Of a DNA stretch of 64,000 nt, positions 16,572 to 26,679 are shown piece after piece. Under the pieces are notes generated by a model. It saw only the letters and a list, made by a program, of their open reading frames with translations, was not told the origin of the DNA and did no database searches. Every line of letters begins with the position of its first letter. The stretch's first letter is position 1. The DNA is taken from positions 4,265,001 to 4,329,000 of the forward strand of contig NZ_CP012382.1 in assembly GCF_001267885.1 (NCBI RefSeq). The letters are read 5' to 3'. This DNA comes from Streptomyces ambofaciens ATCC 23877. GTDB taxonomy: Bacteria > Actinomycetota > Actinomycetes > Streptomycetales > Streptomycetaceae. Both the position numbers and the translations under genes were made by a program.

Positions 16572-18581
16572 CTATGGTTCGGGGGTGAACCCCAGCCGTA
16601 GCGCCTCGTTACGGGCGTGCAGGGCCTGAACGGCCTGCGTCTCTGGAACCTCCTGCTCCAGTTCGAGGCGCCTTCCGACGAACTGCGCCAGCTGCCGCTG
16701 CCAGGGTTCGAGGTTGCGGGTTTCCTTGGCCCAGCGCTCGATCGCGTACCACTCGTCGGCAGGGATCAGAGCGGCCTCTTCACCTGCTCCCTCCTCAGCA
16801 CCGGTACCGCCGGCGAGTGCCGCCTCGTCCAGCGGGTGGTCGAGCAGCTCCGCCGTCAGGGCTCGGGGGGTCGTCCAGGGCACCCTGGACACGGCGTCCC
16901 AGCACGCCGCCTTCTTGGCCCACTCGCCCACGTGGTTGCCCTCAAGCGGAGTGGTCACCGCGCGCATGACGCGGGGGCACAGGTCGTGGATCGCGGCCTC
17001 CAGCACCGGTGAGAGGTCCTGCTCTCGCCAGATCCGGTCGAGATCGATCCGGCGGTCCGTTGCCGAGGACAGACGAGCCACGGTGTACGTGGTGATCATG
17101 CTTTTGTGGCTGCCTGCTCCATGGATGGCGGCTATCCGGTCCACCGCCTTGAACAGGATGGCCATTGCGATCACCCGCTGGCAGTACTGGATGTCGACGC
17201 GGGGCGGTGCTTTGTCGACGTTGAACATGAACTCGATGAAGTTCTTCTGTGCCCCGCGGCTCACGTGGTAGGGCAGTTGGTCCCACGAGTGGACGAACTT
17301 GGCGAGATCCGCCTTGGTGAACTTCTGCTTTGTCGGGTTCAGCTTCTTGAACTGCCGTTGTCTGGCAGGGGTGCGGGCCTTCGCCAGCTCGTCCGTGTAC
17401 TGGCCGCGCGCACGCTCGTAGAACCAGTGGGTCTCCTGACCACTGCCGTCCGTCGCGGGAGCCCACAGGGAGCGGGTGATCCGCTGCAGGTCCACGTGGT
17501 AGTCGTGGTTGGAGCTGAAGTCGACCTGGGTCACCCGGTTCTGCGTGTTGGAGTACTCCGAGATCTTGGGAACAATCTCCGCGAGCCGCTCGGGCGCCAC
17601 CTCCGTCAGTTTCATCTGGACCCGGACGTGGGACAGGTCGGCCTTGTCGCGGCTCAGCGCGTAGTGGAGCGAGGCAGTCGTCTGGCCGCCGTTCACGATC
17701 TGAAGGCCGTGCACTCCGGAGATGTGGGTGGGCTCGCCATCCGGGCCTCTCACGAAATCCACCTGCGACGCGGTCGCGGTGATCCCGTTGTTGTAGGCCA
17801 GGAACCTGCCCGGTGCGTTCAGCAGGGTCTCCCGGATACCCCGGTTGACCGAGCCTCGGGCCTGGAGGAAAGAACGAACGTTGAGTTCGAGGAGCCGGGT
17901 GCCGTACTCGGCGTACAGCTCGGCGAGCATCTCACCGGGTATGACCGCCAGGACCACAGAGTGGTCCTCTTCCGAGCTCGGGGCGGAGACACAGGGCAGC
18001 GGAGGGCTGAAAGGCACCATGATGGGCTCGCCGAGAGAGCCCGACGTCGCATGGCGGTGCTGCCGTGCCAGGTCCCACACCTCGTGGGTCACCGGGAGGC
18101 CGTCGAAATCCGAGGCCGGCAACTCGGTAGCGGTGCCCACCCTGTTGCTGAGCAGGAAGAGCCTGATCCGCTGCACCTCGGTGAGGGCCTTCTCGACCGC
18201 GGCGCACATGTCGTACACGTCGAACGACTCGTCGATGTGCTGCTGCAGCCCCTCCCGGCAACGCTGAACGAATGCCAGAAGCCGCCTGAAGGACGTCTCG
18301 GTCTGTGACTTCGTGAGCTTGGACTCCAGTGGTTCCAGCTGGAAGTCCGTCACGAAGAGGTCCAGGGACTCGCCCGACTCTCCGATGCCGTAACCGTGCA
18401 CCTCGTGGCCATGCATCTTGTGGTAGGCGGTGAAGGTGTTGGACACGACGCCGGCCTGCTCTAGGTCCTCGAAGACCCGGCGTGTGAACGCCTCCGGGGT
18501 GGTCGTCCCCTCGGCGTCAGCAGTCGCTTGCACGTCGGCGACGAGGCTCCGCGAGAACTCGGCCAGGTCGAACTCAGCCAT
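16572..18581 (-). CDS. AIPR-family protein (abortive infection phage resistance)
   Basis: 669 aa. The core AIPR signature is clear: LNVRSFLQARGSVNRGIRET, then PGRFLAYNNGIT (about residues 235-275), and later GLQIVNGGQTTASLHYA. The family occurs in restriction-modification and abortive-infection operons. Its start overlaps the DUF4420 gene stop by 8 nt, placing it last in the MORC-Z1-DUF4420-AIPR operon. It is absent from the second copy of the operon at 27.8-33.1 kb. Confidence 0.88.
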   Translation of the reverse strand: MAEFDLAEFSRSLVADVQATADAEGTTTPEAFTRRVFEDLEQAGVVSNTFTAYHKMHGHEVHGYGIGESGESLDLFVTDFQLEPLESKLTKSQTETSFRRLLAFVQRCREGLQQHIDESFDVYDMCAAVEKALTEVQRIRLFLLSNRVGTATELPASDFDGLPVTHEVWDLARQHRHATSGSLGEPIMVPFSPPLPCVSAPSSEEDHSVVLAVIPGEMLAELYAEYGTRLLELNVRSFLQARGSVNRGIRETLLNAPGRFLAYNNGITATASQVDFVRGPDGEPTHISGVHGLQIVNGGQTTASLHYALSRDKADLSHVRVQMKLTEVAPERLAEIVPKISEYSNTQNRVTQVDFSSNHDYHVDLQRITRSLWAPATDGSGQETHWFYERARGQYTDELAKARTPARQRQFKKLNPTKQKFTKADLAKFVHSWDQLPYHVSRGAQKNFIEFMFNVDKAPPRVDIQYCQRVIAMAILFKAVDRIAAIHGAGSHKSMITTYTVARLSSATDRRIDLDRIWREQDLSPVLEAAIHDLCPRVMRAVTTPLEGNHVGEWAKKAACWDAVSRVPWTTPRALTAELLDHPLDEAALAGGTGAEEGAGEEAALIPADEWYAIERWAKETRNLEPWQRQLAQFVGRRLELEQEVPETQAVQALHARNEALRLGFTPEP

Positions 18582-19584
18582 GGGACCCCCCGATCAGTTC
18601 CTTCACCTCGTCGGCCGTGGCGCGATACGCATCCAGACCCGAGGTACTCACGTGGTACGTGCAGTCACCGACGCCCTCGGGCAGGTCCGACTCGACCAGC
18701 CTGGGAAAGCCTTCCCGTACATGCCAGAACCGAAGCTCGCGGAGGGTGTACCGGGGTTCTTCGTAGAGGTCATGGTGCCCGGGGAGGTAACCGACCTGGA
18801 CGAGTCGACCGTCGAACCGGGCCCGAGTGGCGGGACTCGTGAGCTGCTGCCGTATGTCCTCCACCCTCATGTTCAGGCTCTCTCCCGATCCACCCCGTCG
18901 CTCGTCGAGATTCGCGAGTGCGAGGAGCAGCGCGGGCGTCCCGGTTCCGTCCAGCTGTCTCTCGCTGGCGATCCGTATGCTCCGGGGCCGCTTCGCGACA
19001 CTGGCCTTGGTCTCGATGGCCAGTCCGGACAGCTGGAAGTCCTGGTTGGTCCCCGTGGGACCGGTCCACGCCTCGACCGCCTCGGACTGGCCCAGAGAGG
19101 CCAGGAGGACGTCTCCCAATACCAGGAGTTCGCCGTAGAGTCCACGACGAGACTCGGCGCTCAGCCCGTCCCTGCTGACAGCACGCAGGAGGTCCTGCCA
19201 CCTCTCGAACCTGTCCACGGCGGCTGCCAGGGCCTCCGCGGCGGCCGGAGCGGACTTGGCGGTCTCGGCGACGTCGGTGACGAGCGGGTTGAACACCTCG
19301 CGAAGCCCGTCCGCCGTCAGGATCACCTGGAGTTCGTACTCAACCCGGGACACGGCACTCAGGTTCATCTCGATCCCGGCTGCCTTGGGGAGTCGACCCA
19401 CCGTCCGCACGATCGGGTCGGCGGAGCGAGCGTCCGCCCTTAACACCAACATGCGCTGACGACCAGGGTGGGAGACGGAGAGGAAGATGTCGAGCGGGGA
19501 CTCCGGGTGCAGACGGAGGCTGGACCGCCCCGGGGCGTCCTGGGGACTCTCCAGTTCACGCCACTCGTCCTCGGTGACGGTCAT
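18574..19584 (-). CDS. PD-(D/E)XK motif protein (DUF4420), copy 1
   Basis: 336 aa. The nuclease core is DFQLSGLAIETKASV (about residues 190-205): D, then ExK. Preceding helices (RGLYGELLVLGDVLLASLGQ) match DUF4420. It is coupled to Z1 by a 4-nt overlap upstream and to AIPR downstream. Likely the DNA-cleaving or DNA-recognising subunit of the MORC/Z1 restriction system. Compare copy 2 at 27808-28932, with core DFQWPSASVEVKAT. Confidence 0.85.
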   Translation of the reverse strand: MTVTEDEWRELESPQDAPGRSSLRLHPESPLDIFLSVSHPGRQRMLVLRADARSADPIVRTVGRLPKAAGIEMNLSAVSRVEYELQVILTADGLREVFNPLVTDVAETAKSAPAAAEALAAAVDRFERWQDLLRAVSRDGLSAESRRGLYGELLVLGDVLLASLGQSEAVEAWTGPTGTNQDFQLSGLAIETKASVAKRPRSIRIASERQLDGTGTPALLLALANLDERRGGSGESLNMRVEDIRQQLTSPATRARFDGRLVQVGYLPGHHDLYEEPRYTLRELRFWHVREGFPRLVESDLPEGVGDCTYHVSTSGLDAYRATADEVKELIGGSHG

Positions 19585-22352
19585 GCCTCGTCCTCCTCGG
19601 CGATGGTGTAGATGTCCTCCTGGAGCCAGACGGTGTTGGCGATGTACTCGGTCTTGGACTGGTAGTCGGAGTGCGGGAAGCTCACCTGGAAGCCGACGAG
19701 GGGTGTCGTCGACTCACCGGCGGCGGCCTGCGGCAGCTCGATGGGGTAGATCAGCAGGAGGCCCTGGTCGGTCCGCCGCTGCCGCCGGATGTGCGGGCCC
19801 GCCGGCGTCTTCGGAGCCGACGCCTTCTCCTTCTGCTCCGCCTCCTTCTTCGCGGCCTTTCGTGCCGCGTCCTCCTGTGGCCTGTCGAGACCGATCAGTT
19901 CGTCCGGCGGGCTGAGTACCCGGCGAATCGTGTACCTTCCCTCGGCCCTGAAGCCGTCGTTGAGCGCCTTGCGGGTCACGAGGCCGACAGGGTACCCGGC
20001 GATGTCTCGTGGCGACTTCGACGTCGTGCTACTGACCAGGCACACGGTCCAGTTGCCCAGCTCACCCACCTTGGCGCACTGCTCCACGTACTTGGCGATG
20101 AGCCTCGGCCGAACCCGCTGAGCCATGCGGTCGGTTTCATAGGAGGTGAGGAACTCGGAGACGACCTCAGGGGGCACCCCTCCCCACCGCACGTTGGCCC
20201 CTGAGACCCCGGGCACGAGTTCCGCAACGTCGTCCAGCCGACGGACAAGGGTTTCGAGGGCCTTGAAGTTGTTCTCGAGGGTCCTGTCCGCGAGCTTGAA
20301 GATCACTGTCTCCGGTCCCTCCCCCGAGTAGCTGAGAAGGATCTTCGCGCTCTGCCGCATCTTGTTGGCCGCGGTCACGGTGAGCCCCAGCGAGGAGGAA
20401 CGGACCTTCAGACCGAACTCCTTCGGAGTGAGGCTGAGCGCCGCCATCTCCTCGACCTCCCTGCGGAGTTCGTCGGTCGCAGCGGTGACCTCCACGTAGG
20501 CGTCCTCAAGCGCGGGCGTGGTGTACAGACGGCACACGTCCTCGTAGCCGGGGCGGTACCCGAACCACCGGCCCATCTGGAGGAGGGTGTCGTACGTCTT
20601 CGACACGCGCAGGTAATAGCTGACGGTCAGCCCGTCCAGGGTGAGGCCACGGGAGAGCTTCTGTCCCCCGATGGCGATCACGGACAGGCCGTTCCTCCGG
20701 TTCTCGTAGTAGTCGAGCGCATCCTTGGAGGTGCCGTTCACCGTCTTGACCTGGATCTTCCTCAGGGCAGGAAGGAGCTGTTCGGAGACCTGTTCCCAGG
20801 TCAGGCGCTGCATCTCGTCAGCAGGGAACTCGTCCGTGGTGGGAACGAAGTCCCGCTCCCAGAGAGCCTGGAGTTCGGCACGGAGCTCGGGGCCCTTTCC
20901 GTACCGGTCTCGGATCATGTCAACGATGAGCCGCAGGTGGTCGTCGACCTGGTCGCGGACGAGGCTCTGCACCGCGGTGAAGCGGGTGACGTGCACCAGC
21001 ATCGAGTTGTGGACCTTCGTCTGCCCTCTCGCCCGGCGGGCGGCACAGGCAAGCACGAACGAGAAGATCGCGTCACGCAGGGACTGCGGGAGCCTGTCGC
21101 CAGGAATGTCACCGGACTTGTGCCTGGTGGGGAGCCAGGTGTCCGCGTCGTCCACATGGCGCACGAGCGGCAGCGGTTGCACGTCCTCCTCATCCTCGTC
21201 GTCGACCTGGAGCCCGAAGACCCGCTCGGGACCGAGGTAGTTCGACGGCGAGGGAAGACTGCGGATGAAGCTGGCGGGGAAGAGATCCTCCCCGGCGACG
21301 TCGTGGTCCACGTCCGGGTCTATGTAGATGTTGGCGAAGGGGGTGGCCGTGTACCCGACATACGCGGCCTTGTCGAAACTCTTCATGAGCTTGCGGATCG
21401 CGGCGTTGGTCTTGGTCGGATCTGCCTCGGGGTCACGGACCGTGTTGATCGAGGCGTTGTCGGCCTCGTCGTCAATGACGAACAGAGGGAGGTCCTTCAC
21501 GACCTTCTCGCCGTTCTCGTCCTCGGTGCCGTGGACGTCTATCACCCAGTTGCGCAGGTATTCGAGAATCTTGTAATGCTTCTTGACGACGAGGACGACG
21601 GGGAAACTGCCGAGGGGGAAGTTGATGGCCTTGGCGGTCGCGAGGCCGAAGTCCCCCTTCTCCGCGCTACTGGTCGGCGACGCGATGTCGAGCTTCTTGG
21701 CGAGGGGCATGGCTCCCGCACCGATAGCACGTGAACGGCCGTCCTCGTTCGATCGGTTCTGGTGCTGGGTGTCGAATCCCAGGAGCCCTTCGTCAATCCG
21801 GAGCTGTGTCTGGCTCCGGAGGTCGTTGTGGATGCCGGCGAGGACCACGATGAACCGGTATCCCGCGTCCACGGCCTTCGCGGCGAGCCCGATGTACTGA
21901 CCGGTCTTGCCCGACTGCACCTGGCCGATCACGAGACCCTGGCGACGCCAGGGGCCGGAACGGCGAGGATCCTCCAGCTGGCTCAGTACCTCGTCCGAGC
22001 TCTGGTCCAGCCGCCTGACGACCCACGGCGGAAGGTTCACGACGTCTTCGAGGTATCGCCGGTAGCGCTCCCAGAAGTCCCAGGCACGGTCGTTCTTCGC
22101 CTCGGGCAGCCAGGGTTCGTGCCCCTTGGGGTCCACGAGGGCCAGCGACCGCTCCTGGAACACGGCGGTCATGGCCTCGATCTCCTTGGCCAGCTGGTCC
22201 CGGTCAAGGTCCTCCCCCTGCGCGGCCAGCATCCCGAAGATGGCGTTTACCGCGTTCTGCACCTCATCCGGCTTCGGCTGACGGTCCTGTGGCAGGAATC
22301 CGAGAACCAGGCGCGTGGCCTTGGCCATGGGTTCGTCGGGAACGGCGCTCAC
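19581..22352 (-). CDS. Z1-domain helicase-like endonuclease component, copy 1
   Basis: 923 aa, GTG start with GGAGG six bases upstream. Walker A-like GQVQSGKTGQYIG (about residue 141), a DEAD-box-like FVIDDEADNASIN (about 290), and further superfamily II helicase motifs (AAYVGYTATPFANIY; GGQKLSRGLTLDGLTVSYY; MGRWFGYRPGY) surround the Z1 domain. Z1 proteins pair with MORC-type ATPases in restriction loci. It is the second gene of its operon, 69 nt after the MORC gene. Copy 2 shares all these motifs, but not at a level suggesting a recent duplication. Confidence 0.9.
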   Translation of the reverse strand: MSAVPDEPMAKATRLVLGFLPQDRQPKPDEVQNAVNAIFGMLAAQGEDLDRDQLAKEIEAMTAVFQERSLALVDPKGHEPWLPEAKNDRAWDFWERYRRYLEDVVNLPPWVVRRLDQSSDEVLSQLEDPRRSGPWRRQGLVIGQVQSGKTGQYIGLAAKAVDAGYRFIVVLAGIHNDLRSQTQLRIDEGLLGFDTQHQNRSNEDGRSRAIGAGAMPLAKKLDIASPTSSAEKGDFGLATAKAINFPLGSFPVVLVVKKHYKILEYLRNWVIDVHGTEDENGEKVVKDLPLFVIDDEADNASINTVRDPEADPTKTNAAIRKLMKSFDKAAYVGYTATPFANIYIDPDVDHDVAGEDLFPASFIRSLPSPSNYLGPERVFGLQVDDEDEEDVQPLPLVRHVDDADTWLPTRHKSGDIPGDRLPQSLRDAIFSFVLACAARRARGQTKVHNSMLVHVTRFTAVQSLVRDQVDDHLRLIVDMIRDRYGKGPELRAELQALWERDFVPTTDEFPADEMQRLTWEQVSEQLLPALRKIQVKTVNGTSKDALDYYENRRNGLSVIAIGGQKLSRGLTLDGLTVSYYLRVSKTYDTLLQMGRWFGYRPGYEDVCRLYTTPALEDAYVEVTAATDELRREVEEMAALSLTPKEFGLKVRSSSLGLTVTAANKMRQSAKILLSYSGEGPETVIFKLADRTLENNFKALETLVRRLDDVAELVPGVSGANVRWGGVPPEVVSEFLTSYETDRMAQRVRPRLIAKYVEQCAKVGELGNWTVCLVSSTTSKSPRDIAGYPVGLVTRKALNDGFRAEGRYTIRRVLSPPDELIGLDRPQEDAARKAAKKEAEQKEKASAPKTPAGPHIRRQRRTDQGLLLIYPIELPQAAAGESTTPLVGFQVSFPHSDYQSKTEYIANTVWLQEDIYTIAEEDEA

Positions 22353-22421
22353 GTGGAACCTCCAGCGGGATGTAGACGGTATCGAGCAGAGTAGGGGCGG
22401 CCACTGACAACGGCTCAGGGC

Positions 22422-23897
22422 TCATCCGCTCCAGAAGCCCTGCAGTTGGTCGAAGGGAGGCATGGTTCGCAACCTCTCGCGCGCGGCGGCGGGCGATCGG
22501 CCGCCCGAGACGAGTGATTCGTAGATGCGCTCTGCTACCTCGGTTGCCGCCTCGTCAGCGGGTCCTGGACCACCGAACGGTTCCGGGTCATCGCTTGTGT
22601 CCGTCTCATGCATCACCCGGAGGGCGGCGACGGGCACCGTCTCCTCCAGAAGCCGGATCAACGCGCGTACGTCCGCAGTGCTGTTACCGCCGGGCCGCAG
22701 AGCGGCCTGGACCAGTGGATGGCTGCGGTTGATCCTGCACGTGATCCTGCCATCCGGTCGGCGCACGTTCCACGCGTACGACAGGGGATCACCGTGGGTA
22801 CGTGCAGCGACCTGTCCGCGGTGCCGCAGTACGTCTGCGGCCCTCGCCCGGGCCTGACGTGCGATGCGGTGGAGGTGTGGACGTAGACCCACGGGCGGGA
22901 CGACGCTGGACTTCCTCACGTCGACGCCCCATTCGACGTCCGTCTCGGCAGGGATGTCGACGGCGATGCGCGCCAGGTTGTACTTCTCCTCGCGACGCAT
23001 ACCTCTCTGCCCCAGCCAGTCGCCGGCCAGGATCAGGCGGTTGCGGCGGTAGACATAGAAGCCCTGCTGGTCGAGCCACCCCTGTGGCCCTGCGGCCATG
23101 CCGTACTCCTCCGGGGTGAGCCGGTGGGCGCTGGGGAGGATGAACGCCTCGACCCTCACAGAGCTGCCGCCGAGAGGCAGTTCCTCGGTTGGGAGCCGCT
23201 GGACAGAAGGGTGGTTGCCCATGAACGGATCCCACGGTTCTACCAGGGTTCCGGACACACGCAGGCTCCGGCGCCGGCTCCCGGTGAGGAACCGGGCGAA
23301 GACCATTCCGAGGTGCGACTCCGTGCGGGCCGACTCGGCGTAGAACTGCTTCTGGGTGCGCTCGTCGTCCTCGCGAACGTCACTGCCGTTGTAGCCGTTG
23401 AGCCGCCGCCAGAGCACGATCGTCCCGTGGGCCGTGCCGCTCCGAAGCCTGTCCAACACGGTAGTTGTGTCGACGTCGGCTCCGTGGAGGAGCCTCCACT
23501 CACCGGACTCCTCAACGACATCGAGGTCCCAGGTCCGTACGTGCCACACCCCATCGGTCGCTGTGGCCACGGAGAGTTGCCGCGACTGCGAGAACGAGGC
23601 GGACTTCAGCCCCACGCCGAAACGGCCCAGGTCAGTGGAGGAGCGTGACGTCGCGGGTCCGCGAGCCGCCACGGTCATTGCCGTGACAAGTTCCTGGGCG
23701 CTCATGCCCCTGCCGTCATCGACGACTGCGATCCATGAGTCCCGTCCCGCCCAGGTGAACTCGACGTCGATGTTCCGGGCGTCAGCCGCGATGCTGTTGT
23801 CGACGAGATCCGCGACGGCAGCCGGCAGCGAGTACCCCAGGGAGCTGAGCGAAGCCACCATGCCCGCGGGTTCGGGGGCCGCGATGTCGTACGTCAT
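22422..23897 (-). CDS. MORC-type GHKL ATPase, copy 1
   Basis: 491 aa. The GHKL (gyrase, Hsp90, histidine kinase, MutL) nucleotide site is complete: N-box AVADLVDNSIAADA (about 28-41), G1 DDGRGMS (about 61-67), and G2 GRFGVGLKSASFSQS (about 91-105). This resembles MutL/MORC more than histidine kinases, since there is no dimerization histidine. Such ATPases in restriction operons are thought to clamp DNA and gate nuclease action. First gene of the operon MORC-Z1-DUF4420-AIPR; the promoter should lie in 23898-24000. Confidence 0.9.
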   Translation of the reverse strand: MTYDIAAPEPAGMVASLSSLGYSLPAAVADLVDNSIAADARNIDVEFTWAGRDSWIAVVDDGRGMSAQELVTAMTVAARGPATSRSSTDLGRFGVGLKSASFSQSRQLSVATATDGVWHVRTWDLDVVEESGEWRLLHGADVDTTTVLDRLRSGTAHGTIVLWRRLNGYNGSDVREDDERTQKQFYAESARTESHLGMVFARFLTGSRRRSLRVSGTLVEPWDPFMGNHPSVQRLPTEELPLGGSSVRVEAFILPSAHRLTPEEYGMAAGPQGWLDQQGFYVYRRNRLILAGDWLGQRGMRREEKYNLARIAVDIPAETDVEWGVDVRKSSVVPPVGLRPHLHRIARQARARAADVLRHRGQVAARTHGDPLSYAWNVRRPDGRITCRINRSHPLVQAALRPGGNSTADVRALIRLLEETVPVAALRVMHETDTSDDPEPFGGPGPADEAATEVAERIYESLVSGGRSPAAARERLRTMPPFDQLQGFWSG

Positions 23898-24478
23898 GGG
23901 TGGTTCCAGCCTGCTTCCCCGATATGGGCCCTCTCACTGTGCGGCTGACTCATGATCCACATGAACCGAAGGAACACCGCGAAATCAAGGAGGTGCCCCC
24001 TCCGCGTCGCCAGTTTATGCATCCGGCAAACGCCCGCCCAAGGTCGATGTTAGTAGAGGCGCGGGATCAATCATCCGGTGTTCTGTGGATCTCCAGTCTT
24101 CGCGGTGACAGAGACATGGTGACCGCCATCGCCCCGCAGCCACTACCGTCATTCGCGGTCAAACTGGCCGAGGCATTCGGCGAGCACAGATGCCAACTGC
24201 TCGGTCGCTGTGGGCGAGCTGTAGGGCCCGCTCGGGAGTGGGGCCAGCCTTCTGGTTGGACCTCGGACGCGTTGACGTTGGGCCCGGCCTGATCGGCGAC
24301 CCGGACGCCACCGTTGCTGCAGGAGCTAGGCACGCCCGGATGAGATCGGCAAGTCGGCCGGGCCCGCACCTGCTCTTTCGACCGTCGATTGCCAGCAGGT
24401 GGCGTCTAGGTCAGCCGCTACGGCTTGGCGGATTGCGATTTCACCGGGCGGAGGGCGGTCTCTGCGCCCGACGACGCG
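23898..24478. other. Upstream region of MORC operon 1, no gene
   Basis: Non-coding as far as I can see. The first 100 bases are AT-rich for this genome and should hold the MORC promoter; the remainder has no recognisable product until the integrase scar. Confidence 0.5.
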
Positions 24479-24621
24479 GCGCCAGCGACCGGGCTGTGTT
24501 GGCTCCCGATCGTCAAGAGCCTCACACCCCACGGCCTCCGCCACCCTCATCAGACCGTGATGGAGGACCTCGGCACCGAGAAGGTCCTCATGGATGAGCG
24601 CATGGGCCACATCGACGGTAT
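24479..24621 (+). pseudogene. Tyrosine integrase fragment
   Basis: About 47 codons (CWLPIVKSLTPHGLRH, then TVMEDLGTEKVLMDERMGHI, DG) match the catalytic HxxR region of the intact integrase at 51547-53049 with only a few changes. The active-site Tyr part is missing: homology stops at the IS630-type inverted repeat at 24624. Same orientation as the intact copy. It marks the right end of an older element or a scar of recombination. Confidence 0.85.
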
Positions 24622-24623
24622 TA

Positions 24624-24646
24624 CTGAGGTTGAACTCGTGATGTCG
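24624..24646 (+). repeat. Left terminal inverted repeat of IS630-type unit
   Basis: CTGAGGTTGAACTCGTG followed by ATGTCG, preceded by TA at 24622-24623. Reverse complement of 27789-27811 except one base. Confidence 0.75.
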
Positions 24647-24649
24647 CGC

Positions 24650-26670
24650 CGCCGGCGAACCACGGGAAGGTGTCGGTGACCGGCCCGTCCCAAACCGATG
24701 ACCGCAGCGCCGCCACGACCGTGCGATCAGCGCGGGATCCGGCCAGATGGGCCAGGACCATTCCGTCTGCGGGCGGTGCGGGGGCCGGGCAGCTGGGCCA
24801 GAGTCGCGACCCGCGGGCCCATGATTCTGGCACGGTCGCGTGGAGGTTAGGCAAGCAACGGAGGACCAGGTAGCACACAGAAGATGCCGGTAGGCGGGCC
24901 GCGCCCCTGGTCGTAGTCGTCCCGCCCGACTCCATCGGCGAACCACCACGCCAGCCACACCAGCGGCAGGTGGCCCGCGCACAGCGGCGGCCGCAGCCGG
25001 TTCGCACTCCATCGTTCGCGGTTGCGCCGCCGGCCGATGCGGGTTGCCCCGTCTTCCCCCACCCCATGGCCCGCAGCTTACGACCCGCGTCATGGACGTG
25101 GCGGGTCATTTCGATGCGCTTCGGGGCCGCTAAGCAGGCGCCTGGGCGGCACCCAGCTCGGCACGGGCAGTCGGCACCGCGGAGCTGATGCTTCGGGCGG
25201 AACCGGTTTACGGCGTCGCGGCGCTGCGCTGGCTTCCGGCAGGTGCGTCACGTCTGGGGGCGAGGGAGGGGCCCTGGGCGGGTTCAGGCGCGGCGACGCG
25301 CGGGGCGAAGGGGATGATAGATGGCCTCGGGTTTCGCCCGGCTCCTGGGCCGGTTGGTGGGGGCCTACGGGCAGTGTCGAGACGCGTCTCTGCACGACAC
25401 GGCAACATAGGCTACCGGCGCTGGTTCCATAAGTACCGTGGAGGGTTGCAGGTCGGTTGAGAGTATCGACCGCTGCGGCAGGTAGCTTGGGCGTTCGACA
25501 TTCCGCGAGGCACCTCTCCCGAGGCCGATCCCAGGTCTTGAGCCATTGCTCACCGCCGGTACCGCTTCTGCCAGCCTCACCCAGGTTTGTCGTCATCGGC
25601 GGTGGCTCTTCTCGCGTGGCAGTGCGAGGGTGCCACCCGTACTGTGTCCTGCGCTGCCTGGGCAGGACCCGCCGGGAAGATGCCTGCGGGTGCCCGGCGC
25701 CCTCCGCCCGGGGGGTGCCCCTATGGGTTTTGGTCAACCTGACGGGGCGGGTTCGGGGTCGTAGAAGGTGCCGTCGCGCGACGGTCGAAGCGCTTTGCCG
25801 ACGCCCGCGGCCTGAAGGCTTCGCCGGCTCTTCCACTCATCACCATGGCCTTCCGGCAAGAAGTCGAGCACATCCGGCGGAGGGTGGAAGAACGACCGGC
25901 CCAACCACGCTGGCTATCTGTGGGCCTTCGCGCCCCCCAACGGATCACCGGGCAAGCCCACTACCGGCGCCGATGCGACGTTCACGTGAGAAGCGCCACG
26001 GGCGCGTCCACCGGGCCTGTGTCGGCCGCGCCGTCGCGCCCGACCGCCATCAGAGCCGCACGACCGCCAAACCACCTGCGGACCCTCTGAATGAGTCCCC
26101 ATCTCCCGGTCCACCCGGGTTGTCCTCCTCGCACTGGTCTCATCAGCATTCACGAGGCAAGACTCCCGGAAGGCGCGGAAGTTGTGTGCAAGCCTGCCGG
26201 TGAGATGGCCCGCAGGCGGGACCGCGAGTTCCGCCGACCTGGCCCTCACCGGTCCCGCACCCCGCGTGGCGCGCCTGATCGCCGACTCAAATGCCTGAAG
26301 AATCTCTCCCCCCCCCCCCGCATATCGATTTCCAGACCGTGACCGACTCCGAGATCGCCGCAGTGGCCCATCGCGTATGACGAACGCGGTCAATTCCTCG
26401 GTCACTCCCCGTTCCCCGGACCCGACTGCAATCGTCAACGTGGACCGGTCATATGTCACTGTCCTACCCGGCGAGTCGGACGACTGATCCGCCTACACCA
26501 CGGCAAGGACATGCCGTGCCGAGTTTGGAGCAGCCGGAGATCGGGCGGTAATGGCCACGGAGTCCAGGGTGATCGTCTCGGTCGTACTGCCACTGATGCG
26601 TAGCACATCAGGCCCCACGCCGACGCGGCCGGCGACATCGACTGCTGTCCAGATCCGACTCCACCATCGT
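24650..26670. other. Interior of the IS630-type unit, no convincing gene
   Basis: Open frames of up to 250 codons occur, but on both strands and without recognisable domains or ribosome sites. A run of eleven or twelve C lies near 26310. Two tiny overlapping frames follow it (the second at 26377-26487, 36 codons), too weak to call. Confidence 0.5.
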
Positions 26671-26679
26671 CCGCGCCCG

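Noticed and set aside
17106..18308. 400-codon plus-strand frame over AIPR
   Set aside because: Shadow of the AIPR gene, low-complexity composition.
26294..26487. Two tiny overlapping frames after a C-run, as a possible peptide precursor pair
   Set aside because: No ribosome sites or conserved features visible, the first needs a changed C-run length, and the region lies inside a decayed IS unit.
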